The notes: a model not told the origin generated them from the sequence alone. A DNA stretch of 64,000 nt from Rugalucina vietnamica (GCA_964017185.1 OZ024880.1:39460329-39524328); one strand, 5' to 3'; positions 10,556 to 21,299 are shown, numbered from the stretch's first letter. Translations and numbers: made by a program.

Positions 10556-12316
10556 CCTTGTTCTGCTAACTGTTTCTTTCTCTCTGACTTTGGATAAGGT
10601 TTATGTACCATGTCTAGAGAGCCATAGTTACTATCTGTACCTACCTTGTTCTGCTAACTGTTTCTTTCTCTCTGACTTGGGGTAAGGTTTATGTACCATG
10701 TCTATGGAGCCATAGTTACTATCTGTACCTACCTTGTTCTGCCAGCTGTTTCTTTCTCTTTGACTTGGGGTAAGGTTTATGTACCATGTCTATGGAGCCA
10801 TAGTTACTATCTGTACCTACCTTGTTCTGCTAACTGTTTCTTTCTCTCTGACTTGGGGTAAGGTTTATGTACCATGTCTATGGAGCCATAGTTACTATCT
10901 GTACCTACCTTGTTCTGCTAACTGTTTCTTTCTCTTTGACTTGGGGTAAGGTTTATGTACCATGTCTAGAGAGCCATAGTTACTATCTGTTCCTACCTTG
11001 TTCTGCTAACTGTTTCTTTCTCTCTGACTTGGGGTAAGGTTTATGTATCCTGTCTAGAGAGCCATAGTTACTATCTGTACCTACCTTGTTCTGCCAGCTG
11101 TTTCTTTCTCTCTGACTTGGGGTAAGGTTTATGTACCATGTCAATAGAGCCATAGTTACTATCTGTACCTACCTTGTTCTGCCAGCTGTTTCTTTCTCTC
11201 TGACTTGGGGTAAGGTTTATGTACCATGTCAATAGAGCCATAGTTACCATCTGTACCTACCTTGTTCTGCCAGCTGTTTCTTTCTCTCTGACTTGGGATA
11301 AGGTTTATGTACCATGTCTATGGAGCAATAGTTACTATCTGTACCTACCTTGTTCTGCTAACTGTTTCTTTCTCTCTGACTTGGGATAAGGTTTATGTAC
11401 CATGTCTAGAGAGCCATAGTTACTATCTGTACCTACCTTGTTCTGCCAGCTGTTTCTTTCTCTCTGACTTGGGGAAAGGTTTATGTACCATGTCTATGGA
11501 GCCATAGTTACTATCTGTACCTACCTTGTTCTGCCAACTGTTTCTTTCTCTCTGACTTGGGGTAAGGTTTATGTACCATGTCTATAGAGCCATAGTTACT
11601 ATCTGTACCTACCTTGTTCTGCTAACTGTTTCTTTCTCTCTGACTTGGGGTAAGGTTTATGTACCATGTCAATAGAGCCATAGTTACTATCTGTACCTAC
11701 CTTGTTCTGCTAACTGTTTCTTTCTCTCTGACTTGGGGTAAGGTTTATGTACCATGTCTAGAGAGCCATAGTTACTATCTGTACCTACCTTGTTCTGCCA
11801 GCTGTTTCTTTCTCTTTGACTTGGGGTAAGGTTTATGTACCATGTCTAGAGAGCCATAGTTACTATCTGTACCTACCTTGTTCTGCTAACTGTTTCTTTC
11901 TCTCTGACTTGGGGTAAGGTTTATGTACCATGTCAATAGAGCCGTAGTTACTATCTGTACCCACCTTGTTCTGCCAACTGTTTCTTTCTCTCTGACTTGG
12001 GGTAAGGTTTATGTACCATGTCAATAGAGCCGTAGTTACTATCTGTACCTACCTTGTTCTGCCAGCTGTTTCTTTCTCTCTGACTTTGGATAAGGTTTAT
12101 GTACCATGTCTATAGAGCCGTAGTTACTATCTGTACCTACCTTGTTCTGCCAGCTGTTTCTTTCTCTCTGACTTGGGGTAAGGTTTATGTACCATGTCTA
12201 TAGAGCCATAGTTACTATCTGTACCTACCTTGTTCTGCCAGCTGTTTCTTTCTCTCTGACTTGGGGTAAGGTTTATGTACCATGTCTATGGAGCCGTAGT
12301 TACTATCTGTACTGTA
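10556..12316 (-). repeat. 88-bp x ~20 tandem array of exon 23 3' end plus donor
   Basis: About twenty units spaced 88 bp (for example ACCTTG at 10555, 10643, 10731). Each is the last 78 nt of exon 23 (26 codons, SNYGSIDMVHKPYPKSERKK...) plus a 10-nt spacer, GTAGGTACAG. That spacer is a consensus donor running straight into an AG. A 10-nt intron cannot be spliced by the normal spliceosome, and reading through the spacer gives TAG. The last copy has a different donor context (GTTTGT). Copies differ at a few positions (GCTAAC/GCCAGC, CTATGG/CTAGAG/CAATAG). Confidence 0.95.
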
Positions 12317-12363
12317 GCCAGGGCTAACAGGACGGGCAGGCCGACGATGACGCTTCTCTTTTT
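12229..12363 (-). CDS. robo: Robo exon 23: C-terminal tail, at head of 88-bp array
   Basis: Phase 1 to 1. Encodes KKEKRHRRPARPVSPGYSTD, then SNYGSIDMVHKPYPKSERKKQLAEQG. Acceptor TTATTCAG (12364-12371), donor GTAGGT (12223-12228). Its last 78 nt are the founder of a tandem array running down to 10556. Only this copy has the true acceptor and 5' part. Confidence 0.9.
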
Positions 12364-12585
12364 CTGAATAAAAAATAAACAATTTTTATTCACCGACACT
12401 TGGATCAAAATGTATAAATGCGACTTCTCTGGATAAATAAGCCAATATTATATAGAAGCATCTTCACTACACCTACTGAATATTCTTCAAGCAACACTAT
12501 AATTGCTTTAGTCTATCACACAATTCTGAATCATAGAAAATAATGTTTGCTCCCACATAAACCTACAACAAAAACTGTGACTTAC

Positions 12586-12759
12586 TGGCTTTATTATTGA
12601 GATCACAGACTGTAGTACCAACAACCGTCAGACCTGACATTTCTGCCGCCTTGGCCACGGCACTGGCAAAATCTTCCTCATTCAGAAATGCCCCATCCCC
12701 CGAGCTTGCCCCACTAGAGTGGACACTACTGCTGTCTGAATTGCACTGGTCGGTATTGC
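12586..12759 (-). CDS. robo: Robo exon 22: conserved C-terminal tail segment
   Basis: Phase 1 to 1. Encodes GNTDQCNSDSSSVHSSGASS, then FLNEEDFASAVAKAAEMSGLTVVG and TTVCDLNNKA. The acidic EEDFA..VA.AAE..GL stretch is probably a short helical conserved region of Robo tails; I recognise it only loosely. Acceptor TTTCTAG, donor GTAAGT. Confidence 0.88.
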
Positions 12760-12826
12760 CTAGAAATAAAGCGGATAATGTAAGGCATTTGTTTTTTTCT
12801 TCAGTACCTGCATTTACCGTATTCGT

Positions 12827-13166
12827 TCTAATAAGCGCACAGGGCGCTTAACTTTTCAAAATAATCTTAAGTTATGGTAACAAAATATCGTTCTAATAAG
12901 CGCACACTACGAACAAAAAACACATTGAGTCATAAAATAGACATGGTAAAATAAACAATGATGATGCCACTTAAGTGTTCCACTCGTTTTAAAATAGTGT
13001 TTGACCATATAAGATTAAGTTTTAATGAGGTAAATACAGTATTTTTGTCTAAAATGTGTAAAATACCAATATGCTAGACGAAAAGCGTGCGCTTATGCAA
13101 GTGGTTTTCGGTGACGTCCAGGGTGTGCGCTTATTGGAGCATGTGCGGTAATTAGAACGAATACGG
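12827..13166. mobile_element. TA-flanked MITE, 340 bp
   Basis: TIR CCGTATTCGTTCTAATAAGC at the left and its inverse (TTAGAACGAATACGG) at the right, flanked by TA on both sides. Intron between exons 21 and 22. Confidence 0.85.
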
Positions 13167-13334
13167 TATGTATCAAAGTTATCTCTTAGCATTTGATCAT
13201 AGTATCTGTTAATTATGAGTAAATAACACTTTGTTTCATTAAGGCAGTCTGACTGTACCCCAATGAGACATCAGGGATAGATCCAGGTTTTGAGAAAGGG
13301 GGTTCATATTTGATTTTACACATTTTTTCTCAAA

Positions 13335-13425
13335 TTTATTTGTTTGTTTGTTTGTTCGAATTGATGCTTAATGTCCTAGTCAACAGCTATGGTCATGTAG
13401 GGATGTTGCCGCCATTTTATGGGAC
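13335..13425 (-). repeat. SINE 3' fragment with (AAAC)n tail
   Basis: TTTGTTTGTTTGTTTGTTCG tail then CTTAATGTCCTAGTCAACAG, the SINE 3' end in inverse orientation. Confidence 0.65.
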
Positions 13426-13446
13426 TTGTACCCAAATTAGGACATC

Positions 13447-13570
13447 ATGACATCTAAAATGTGCTCCAGATATAACCACCCAAGTAAGCCAATAAGGCTT
13501 ATATGTATTGACATCCAAAATGTGCTCCAGATATAACCACCCAAGTAAGCCAATAAGGCTTATATGTATG
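13447..13570. repeat. ~62-bp tandem duplication
   Basis: ACATCYAAAATGTGCTCCAG..AATAAGGCTTATATGTAT is present twice in a row with almost no difference, indicating a recent duplication. Confidence 0.85.
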
Positions 13571-13869
13571 GTCGGTTTGACTTGAACAATTTTTCCTGGT
13601 CAGACTCAGACGTGAGCGGTTAACCAGTAATCAGATGGTTTGTCCGTTGCATATAAGCTTTTCCTGAAGGCAAACAGCCCATCAATTTCTTTAGGCCCTA
13701 ATGAACGGGGGCCCTTATTCCCACCCGACCACCCTTACTAAAAATTTATCATGAAAATGAAATAATTCTGTCTCGGAGAAGGCTGGGGTTGTGCCAATGC
13801 CTTCTAAATCCACCATTGCTGTCAGTGTTAAAAGTCATCCATCAGTATAAAATCCAACAGTGTAATTAC

Positions 13870-13976
13870 CATCTCTCTGGTCAGCTGGATTTTCTAGATC
13901 TGAATCAGCAGCATAGTCAGCTCCCTCCGATGTGGGGGACTCTCCCCGATGATACACCTTGGAAGACAGGCCAGGT
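13870..13976 (-). CDS. robo: Robo exon 21: cytoplasmic tail
   Basis: Phase 2 to 1. Encodes RPGLSSKVYHRGESPTSEGA and DYAADSDLENPADQRDG. Acceptor GTTACAG, donor GTAATT. Acidic and Ser-rich. Phase 2 entry fits only the phase 2 exit of exon 20. Confidence 0.87.
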
Positions 13977-14265
13977 CTGTAACAGATTTTAATGTTATTT
14001 TGACACCATATAAAATGGGCTCTTCTTGCTTTCTTGATCTTAGAAGATTAATTTTTTTTTTGTATCAGAATACAAAATCTCTAAGGTTGTATTGTTTATG
14101 TTGTACAGTTTTGCATGGAAGCCAAATGGTTATCAACCAGGTAAGCTTTAAACCAACCTGCTCTCCTATAGACCTTATTATGTGCAGGCTCAGCAGGATT
14201 TTGTTGCCACATGAGCGTTTAGCCAGCTTTCTCACGGGACAAGTCATTTACATTTTTTTAAAGAG

Positions 14266-14415
14266 AGTAGTGGCCTAGTGGATAACATCTCGAGACATAA
14301 GGATTGGGAGTCAGGGGTCGGATCCCCACTGGCACCCATTTATATGTTCTTGAGCAAGTTCAAGCCCTGGAAGTGGTGGCTCCATTTTCACAGGACTTGA
14401 AAAATTGTTTACAGG
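14266..14415 (+). mobile_element. SINE copy, diverged
   Basis: AGTAGTGGCCTAGTGGATAAC head, GGGTCGGATCCCC B-box region and ACTTGAAAAATTGTTTAC body end. Short relative to the complete copy at 8915-9116. Confidence 0.65.
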
Positions 14416-14482
14416 TACAGCAAACCAAATAACACACAAGCACATTTTCAGTTGAAACTGTAATTAAAGGATACAAACTCAC

Positions 14483-15419
14483 CTGTCAGGGTAAAGAGAA
14501 TTATTAACACACTCTGGGGCCAGATTGGGCAGTGAGGACTGACACGCCCTGTCCATACACACTCCATCTTCCTCTAACCCCATCCCCGAATCATGTTCAC
14601 AATGTCTGCAGGGTGGGGCAGGGCCCGGGCCCCACTCATTCTCACCAATAAATCTATAGTCTGGATTAGGAGTCCATTTAGGCTCCCCGCCTGATCTATA
14701 ATCTTTTTCACTATTTGTTATTCTATAGTCTTTATCACTATTTGATGGTATATAATTTTTATCACTCTGTGTTATAACGTCTCTTTCAGTTTGTGGTGTA
14801 ATCCTATAGGATTGAAAACATGGTAAATTGCCTTCATTATCACTGTGGGAACTATGTGAAGATCTATTGAGATTCACAGGTCCTTTCTGGGAAGCACTAT
14901 AATTTATATTAGGGGTTATTCTAGGGGGCTGGGAATACTGGTAGTTAGGGGTCCCTCTAGGGGACTGCACATGACTACAGTTTTGTATATTTCTATTATT
15001 CAAGTTTTGTAACATTATAGTCCTAGGAGACTGTGCCTGTTGCACCACATAAGGATTTTGAGGATAAACTCCCTGTATTACAGTGGGGTCAAAGTATTTC
15101 TCGGAGTTACAATGTGGACACTCATTGTCTGAATACACAGGCATATTCCATCCCGACACGGGAGTCTGTGTATGTGGATTAGGACAAGAACACGCAGACA
15201 CTTGAGAGAATGAAACTGGAGACATTGGTGTCTGTGGACTTTGTGTTGCATCATGGGTAGTACCTCTCACTTCCTGGTAAGAGGGTGGCTCCCCACACTC
15301 ACTGGGAGGGGGGTGTTCAGGGGGCGGGGGAAGAAATTCTGATAAATTCACTGGTTTATTCTGTACACTCTTTTTAAGGTTGTGTTTCTTTCTCTGTTTG
15401 ATCAGTAAACCATTTTCAT
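14483..15419 (-). CDS. robo: Robo exon 20: large tail exon with CC2 (LPPPP)
   Basis: 937-nt exon, phase 1 to 2. Opens DENGLLIKQRKKHNLKKS (basic), then VNLSEFLPPPPEHPPPSE, the CC2 motif that recruits Ena/VASP EVH1 domains in known Robos. It continues with a low-complexity region rich in Ser, Asn, Pro and Tyr: three QSPR/PPR-T-P type repeats, three 9-residue repeats around SDKDYR, CRHCEHDSG and DRACQSSLPNLAPE. Acceptor CTTTTCAG, donor GTGAGT. No catalytic domain, as expected for Robo. A GTG at 15349-15351 is an internal Val codon, not a start. Confidence 0.95.
14675..14780 (-). repeat. 27-nt x 3 coding repeat (SDKDYR-type) in exon 20
   Basis: Three direct 27-nt units encode SDKNYIPSN, SDKDYRITN and SEKDYRSGG. 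Each has a Tyr after an acidic/Lys segment. A further looser unit, NPDYRFIGE, follows. The repeat may be a set of tyrosine phosphorylation or docking sites, but that is inference. Confidence 0.8.
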
Positions 15420-15718
15420 CTGAAAAGGAATGAAAAATATTTCATGCAGAGAAGTTCCAATATAATGATGAGAAAATCTAAAAATTTCATAACTGACATT
15501 CAACTTTAGTTCTTTGGGGCTTTTTAATGCTCCTCCTCAATGTTATTGCAGACTTACTATGAACGTGTATGCTGAATACAAAATGATCTATAACATATGA
15601 CTTGTCCATGGCCAAATCAACTCTACAATAGACCCGCCTCGACTTAACAACCGCAATCAAAGAGTATTGAGTTAGGTGACATCTGCCACTATCCAAGGAA
15701 ATATCTTGTACCAATTAC

Positions 15719-15778
15719 CTGTTGTATGACTACAGTCACTCACTGGGCTTTGCATACTGTCACTGTGGTTGTGAAGAT
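15719..15778 (-). CDS. robo: Robo exon 19: cytoplasmic tail microexon
   Basis: 60-nt exon, phase 1 to 1, encoding DLHNHSDSMQSPVSDCSHTTG. Acceptor TTTTTTAG, donor GTAATT. Being a symmetric 20-codon exon it could be skipped without a frameshift, so it is a natural candidate for alternative splicing. Confidence 0.8.
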
Positions 15779-15794
15779 CTAAAAAATAAAATTC

Positions 15795-16105
15795 AAAAAT
15801 AAGTCAAAGTACCGATACATAACCTCTATATCAACTTGTATGTCGAGGAACTGATATTTTAAAGTACTATGTTACAGTATATCAACTTGTATGTCAAGAA
15901 ACTGATATTTTAAAGTACTATGTTACAGTATTGGTTATTTAAAGTACTGATACGTCGAAAGTATTGACATTCAGAGTACTGATTTTTCAAAGTACTGATA
16001 TTTCAAGTACCGTATTGATATTTCACAGAACTAATACTAATATGCCTAAGTACTGATTTGTCAAAGTACTAACATATTGAAGTAATGCTATGTCGGAACC
16101 ACTGC
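15795..16105. repeat. Degenerate AGTACTGAT minisatellite
   Basis: Irregular repeats of TCAAAGTACTGATATTTCA type, including a ~55-bp duplication (TATCAACTTGTATGTC..GTTACAGTAT). Intronic, no coding capacity. Confidence 0.7.
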
Positions 16106-16317
16106 ACTGTCAAATAACAATATTCATGTAAATATGTAAAAATGTGACAGAGTGCTTATTATTAGTGAAATTAAAATAATGTTACAGAGTTTTCCTTGTG
16201 TCCGTCATACTTAGTTGGTTAAGGTTAACAATCCGCTCATCTGTATTATACAACAATATTGAAAATTCACGCTTTCTAAGTAGTATATAATGTAACCCCT
16301 TAAATTTGCCAACCTAC

Positions 16318-16438
16318 CATTTTCAGTACGACTATTGTTAGAGTCTGTGCTGTGTTCTGGTTTATGATAACTGTCCCCTGACCCCTCACTGTGTTGGATA
16401 TAGCCCTGGTTGATTGGTCGAAACATGTGGTCTAGCCC
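16318..16438 (-). CDS. robo: Robo exon 18: cytoplasmic tail
   Basis: Phase 0 to 1. Encodes GLDHMFRPINQGYIQHSEGS, GDSYHKPEHSTDSN and NSRTENG. Acceptor ATACAG, donor GTAGGT. Polar and Ser/Asn/His-rich; no domain. Accepted because phase 0 follows exon 17 exactly and phase 1 leads to exon 19. Confidence 0.85.
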
Positions 16439-16486
16439 CTGTATATATTAAACAAAATATGTTTATCACAGTCTAAACTTCATTAT

Positions 16487-16721
16487 GAGCCGCGTCATGA
16501 GAAAACCGGATTTTTGCCTAGGCGAAAACAAAGGCGCAGATCAGCTTCGCGGTAACCGCGAAGCTGATCAGCGCCTTTGTTTTCGCTACTCGGATAGTAC
16601 AATTCCTCTTCTTTCTAAATCCAAAATTTCAAGCTTCTAGCTCTTTTCTGAGCTTGTACAGGCCGGTTTGTGTCGGACCTGGTCGGAAACCCCGAAGACC
16701 GGTTTTCTCGCGTCGCGGCTC
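16487..16721. mobile_element. 235-bp MITE (family A) copy 7, best preserved
   Basis: GAGCCGCGTCATGAGAAAAC to TTTTCTCGCGTCGCGGCTC, TTAT on both sides. The central palindrome CAGCTTCGCGGTAACCGCGA and both GCGCCTTTGTTTTCG-type inner repeats are intact. Confidence 0.92.
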
Positions 16722-16871
16722 TTATTGTTCTACTGTATAGTTTAAGTAGCTATATTACCAAAGCTTTTAAAATTGCACGATTAGACGTCTAAATTAAAAC
16801 ATATACATGTAACTGCTTCAGACGTAATTTACTTTTGTTTTAAAAATTCCAATTACAAGAGATAAACATAA

Positions 16872-18325
16872 CCAGAGGACCAATGGTCCTGTAAACGCTC
16901 ACCTGAGACCTGAGATACCAATAAACTTATTTGACTAGAATGGTAATATACATGTATATAACCCCAGGGCAGGGTCAGAGCAACCTCTGGAGTCATTTTT
17001 TTTTTAAATCATAAAAATTCAGTCCATTTGCCAATTTACTGCAAGTTTAGTCCTTCAAATGACATTGTAACAATTATCATAAAATAGGTCAAGGTCATCC
17101 AAGGGTCATGATTTATATAAACTTTGTAGAGCTCCACTGCCTGATGCTTCATGCCAAGTTTCAAAATCATAGGCCATCTGGTTCTGGAAGAGAAGATTCT
17201 TATATGTTTTTTGCTAATTATAGCCATGGCAGCCATCTTGGTCATGTGACCTGGACCATTTAATATAAACTTATTTTCCCTCTTCCTAAGGATGCTCCAC
17301 ATGAAGTTTGGCTTTGATTGGCCAAACGGTTTCAGAGGATTATGGAAATATACATGTATATAGCCCCGGGGAAGGGGCAGACAACCCCCAGGGGCCAAAA
17401 TTTTTCCATAAACATTAATTTTCTGTCTAATTGCCTATTCCCAGTAAGTTTTACCCATTTAATAGCATTTTACCATTTTTCCCCATTCAAATGCATTGGC
17501 GACCCAAGTTGACCTTGCCGTAAAATAGGCCAAGGTCATCGCAGGGTCATGATTTATATAAACTTTGTAAAGCTTCTTTCTGTGATGCTTCATGCCAAGT
17601 TTCAAAATCATAGGCCTTCTGGTTCTGGAGATGAAGATTTTTAAAGGTTTTTGCTATTTATAGCCATGGCGGCCATCTTGGTCATGTGACCTTGACCATT
17701 TATATAAACTTTCATTCCCCCTTCCCATGGATGCTCCATATGAAGTTTGGCTTTGATTGGCCTAGCGGTTTCAGAGAAGAAGATGTTTGAATATTATGGT
17801 CATATACATGTATATGGCCCCGGGGCAGGGGCAGACAATCCCCCAGGGGCTAAAATTTTCCATTAACATTAATCTTCTGTCCATTTGCCTATTCCCAGTA
17901 AGTTTTACCCATTAAATAGCATTTTACCATTTTTTCCCATTCAAATGCATTGGCGACCTAAGTTGACCTTGCCGTAAAATAGGTCAAGGTCATCCTAGGG
18001 TCATGATTTATATAAACTATGATGGGCCCGCGTCCCCAATGCTACATACCAAGTTTCGTGGAAATCGGCCCACTGGTTCTGGAGAAGAAGATTTTTAAAG
18101 GTTTTTGCTATTTATAGCCATGGCGGCCATCTTGGTCACGTGACCATTTATATAAACTTTCGTTCCCCCTTCCTAAGGATGCTCCACATGAAGTTTGGCT
18201 TTGATTGGCCAAGCAGTTTCAGAGGAGAAGATCTTTGAAATTGTGAACGACGGACAACGGACGGACGGATGCCGGAGCATGGGTATACTATAAGCTCACC
18301 TGTGAGCCTTCGGCTCAGGTGAGCT
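16872..18325 (+). repeat. Hairpin-ended interspersed repeat with ~3 internal 400-460-bp units
   Basis: Units beginning near ATATACATGTATATGGCCCC recur at about 16947, 17348 and 17804, each with CATGGCGGCCATCTTGGTCA. The 3' end is the hairpin GAGCCTTCGGCTCAGGTGAG. Layout (tandem core plus terminal hairpin) recalls bivalve pearl-type / Helentron-associated elements; that assignment is inference. Confidence 0.75.
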
Positions 18326-18405
18326 AAAAACTTGTTTCATGTAACAGCCCTACAATAATCCAGCATGCCTCTGGGTCCGCTTCACTCCCCCAAATGAAAA
18401 CCTAC

Positions 18406-18535
18406 CCTTTGTCTCATGAGATTCTGTTGTTGTTGTTGTATGACAGTGGTGGTAGCGTAAGGAGCCACAGGGTCGACCTGGTAGAACGTCTTCAAATCAG
18501 GATACCCCAAACTACTGCCACCTTGTACAAGTTAT
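18406..18535 (-). pseudogene. Partial CC1 exon copy (relic) with frameshift
   Basis: Same orientation as exon 17 and very similar to its 3' part: VDPVAPYATTTVI, a five-Gln run, NLMRQR and the GTAGGT donor. Upstream, a one-base deletion after the LYKVA-like codons shifts the frame and gives TGA, and no acceptor is seen because the similarity breaks at 18535. It lies just outside the left arm of the foldback element (18566-20893). Confidence 0.88.
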
Positions 18536-18565
18536 CTCACCAACCCCACCCTCACCCCAATACAC

Positions 18566-20893
18566 GGGTGGTAAAGTTTGGAACGACCTCCAAAAAGAGG
18601 TAGTGAATTTCTGTTCCAATCGCACATCCGGGAACTCGTGAGGTTGGTCCAAAGGCTAGAAACGGATAAACAAAGGTAGGTGTCGGTGGTTCTTTTGACT
18701 TTTTTCTAAGTTTCTAGTGAAAAATGGATAATTATGGCAATGCTATGTAGTGTAAAGATGACTTCTCGATGCATACGGCCCAAAACTGCGATTGAAACCG
18801 AAATAATTTCCGCTGGGTCGTTTTTAAAAGGTCGAACACGATGTTGAATTTCACAGCAGTTTGTCAACAACTGACACCTTTTTGCAAAATGTGTGGTTTT
18901 CAAAAAGAATACAGCCCCAGTACGCTCGCCCTGGGAAAACGAGCACTCTGTATTACATATCCTGTTAAAAATGGCCACGGGGCGCATTTTTTAAACAAAT
19001 GATTGAGAAAATTCCAGTAGAGGTCGTTGCAATAAGTTGGAGATTGTTCCAATTTGAATGAGATTGTTCCCAGTGCTCTCCTGTTTTATACAATGAAATT
19101 AATATCTGTGTTATCAGATCAGCCAAACTCAGACAAAAATGATGGCGTTTGAAATATTGTAATATTTTGGGGTTTGAAAGCGATTCTCCTGATAGCTTGC
19201 TAATGACCGTTAGTAAGCGGTTTGTGGCTTGTGATTTAAACTTGAATTGTTCTTTGCAGATCTTCAGATAGTTTCTTATTCCTACTTTTATGTGTAAACC
19301 GATTTTCATGTCTTGTTGCTCTTTTTAAGAATTTTGGAATGCAAAAGGATTGTGACACGATCATATTTTTCTTGATGTATTTCAGGAAATGGTGATTTTG
19401 AAAAAAGTGTCAGAAAACTATTGCAAAGACAGTACATGCGATTCTTGCTTTGTCGGGTTTTCGTGTCGTAAATTGTTTCACTCTTACTGTTGTTAAATAT
19501 ACTAAACAAAAGTGAAATGGCTACACATACACTCCAACAAAAGCCCATCTGAAATATACCAAAATTCAATTCAAGGGACCCAAGCGTAGAGTTTAAGAAA
19601 CATGAATGAATCATTTTCATAACGCATCATCTCGATGTGAGATGTCTAGTAAAATAAAATAAAACAAATAAAAATAAGAAGTACCAAACAGGGGTGTAGT
19701 CTACAATTTCATTTCTATATAAGAAAACACTGCAAACAATTTCATATACATTGTAATTTGGAACGATATTGCATCAAATATTCAATCAGTCCAAGTGGAC
19801 TATGAAAGGCTACGAGTTTGATCCCCGGCTGGGATATGGTCGGGTATGACTGGCACAGCTGGCAAGCCAGCGAGCTGAAATTAGCTGAAATTGAGGACCC
19901 AGGCCAGATGATTTTTTTTATTCTATTATGTACTTTGTCAATGAGGACTGAGAAGGAGCAATTGTAACACAGAAAAGTATTTGTATTAAACAAAATTATA
20001 TTATCAAAAATTTGCTTTTATTGACTATTTTGCTGTGTTTTTTCACAACACGAATGTAAAAAAGGCAAAAATGGACAATTAAAACACAGAAAAAAGTCAC
20101 TATAAGCAAAATTTGATAAATCTTGTTTCATACAAATACTTTTCTATGTAGCATAAATGCTACATATCAATCGTCATTGGCAAATTATACAATAGAACTA
20201 TAAAATTCTGGATCGTCAATTTAAGCCTATGCGGCTTGCCAGCTTTACCCGATCCGGGATATGCCTGCCATGTTGGTGACACAATGTTCATCCGGATTCA
20301 ATAAATGTCAACCGCCCATTTTTGTCTGAGTTTGGCTGGTCTGATATCACAGATATTAATTTCATTGTATAAAATAGGAGAGCACTGGGAACGATCTCAT
20401 TCAAATTGGAACAAGCTCCAACTTATTGGAACGACCTCTACTGGAATTTTCTCAATCATTTGTTTAAATAATGCGCCCCGTTGCCATTTTTAACAAGATA
20501 TGTAATGCAGAGTGCTCGTTTCCCCAGGGCGAGCGTACCGGGGCTGTATTCTTCGTGGAAAACCCCAAATTTTGCAAAAAGGTGTCAGTTGTTGACAAAC
20601 TGTTGTGAAAAAGCAACATCGTGTTCGACCTTTTAAAAACGACCCAGCGGAAATTATTTCGGTTTCAACCGCAGCTTTGGGCCCTATGCATCGAGAAGTC
20701 ATCTTTACACGACATAGCATTGCCATAATTATCCATTTTTCGCTAGAAACTTAGAAAAAATAAAAAGAAACAGCGACACCTACCTTTGTTTATCCGTTTC
20801 TAGCCTTTGGACCAACCTCGCGAGTTCCCGGATGTGCAATTGGAACAGAAATTCACTACCTCTTTTTGGAGGTCGTTCCAAACTTTACCACCC
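18566..20893. mobile_element. Foldback-type element with ~582-bp inverted arms
   Basis: Left arm 18566-19147 and right arm 20313-20893 are near-complete inverted copies beginning GGGTGGTAAAGTTTGGAACG. The roughly 1.16-kb spacer between them has no recognisable transposase. Arms differ by scattered substitutions and small indels, so the element is not brand new. I see no clear target duplication. It sits in the Robo intron after exon 17, with a CC1 exon relic on its left and the true CC1 exon 17 bp beyond its right end. Open frames in the arms have no family match. Confidence 0.88.
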
Positions 20894-20909
20894 ATGCATT
20901 AGAACCTAC

Positions 20910-21112
20910 CCTTTGTTTCATGAGATTCTGTTGTTGTTGTTGTTGTATGACACTCGTGGTGGCGTATGGAGCCACAGGGTCGACCTGGTAGAACGTTTTC
21001 ACATCAGGATACCCCACGCTCCCCGCCACCTTGTACAAATTCTCTCCCTTCATTTCCTGTTCTTTCTTCTGCTGTGGCAACAAAACTCGGAATTCTGCTG
21101 GTACATCAAGAT
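20910..21112 (-). CDS. robo: Robo exon 17: cytoplasmic motif CC1
   Basis: Phase 1 to 0. Encodes DLDVPAEFRVLLPQQKKEQE, then GYPDVKTFYQVDPVAPYATT with SVI, a six-Gln run and NLMKQR. PYATT is the Robo CC1 tyrosine motif, a phosphorylation site in known Robos. Donor GTAGGT, acceptor TTTACAG. The 5' end is tandemly copied at 21130-21186 (a stop follows). A 3' partial copy lies at 18406-18535, beyond a foldback element. Confidence 0.93.
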
Positions 21113-21129
21113 CTGTAAATAGACATTAT

Positions 21130-21186
21130 GTTGAATCTGCTGTGGCAACAAAACTCAGAACTCTGTTGGCAGGTCAAGATCTATAT
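21130..21186 (-). pseudogene. Tandem copy of CC1 exon acceptor and 5' end
   Basis: About 68-bp direct duplication of the exon 17 start (21061-21112) with its acceptor. In the matching frame it reads DLDLPTEF and then TGA, so it cannot serve as a coding start of the exon. Confidence 0.85.
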
Positions 21187-21299
21187 ACATTGTGTTGAGT
21201 GACAGTCTTTCAATGCTTAAGTTGTAACAAAACATCACATAGAAAATACAACAGCATTGGCAGTATAATTGTCAGTCACGTTCTTGACTTCTCGGCTAT

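Noticed and set aside
10556..12316. CRISPR-like regular repeats
   Set aside because: Units are contiguous 88-bp copies of a Robo exon end with no unique spacers, in a eukaryotic intron.
14479..15351. Separate 290-residue gene starting at 15351
   Set aside because: The apparent start is GTG inside exon 20; the frame continues upstream to a splice acceptor at 15419 and is the Robo tail.
18965..19620. Open frames in the foldback element as a transposase
   Set aside because: Short, no recognisable motif, and overlapping the inverted arms.
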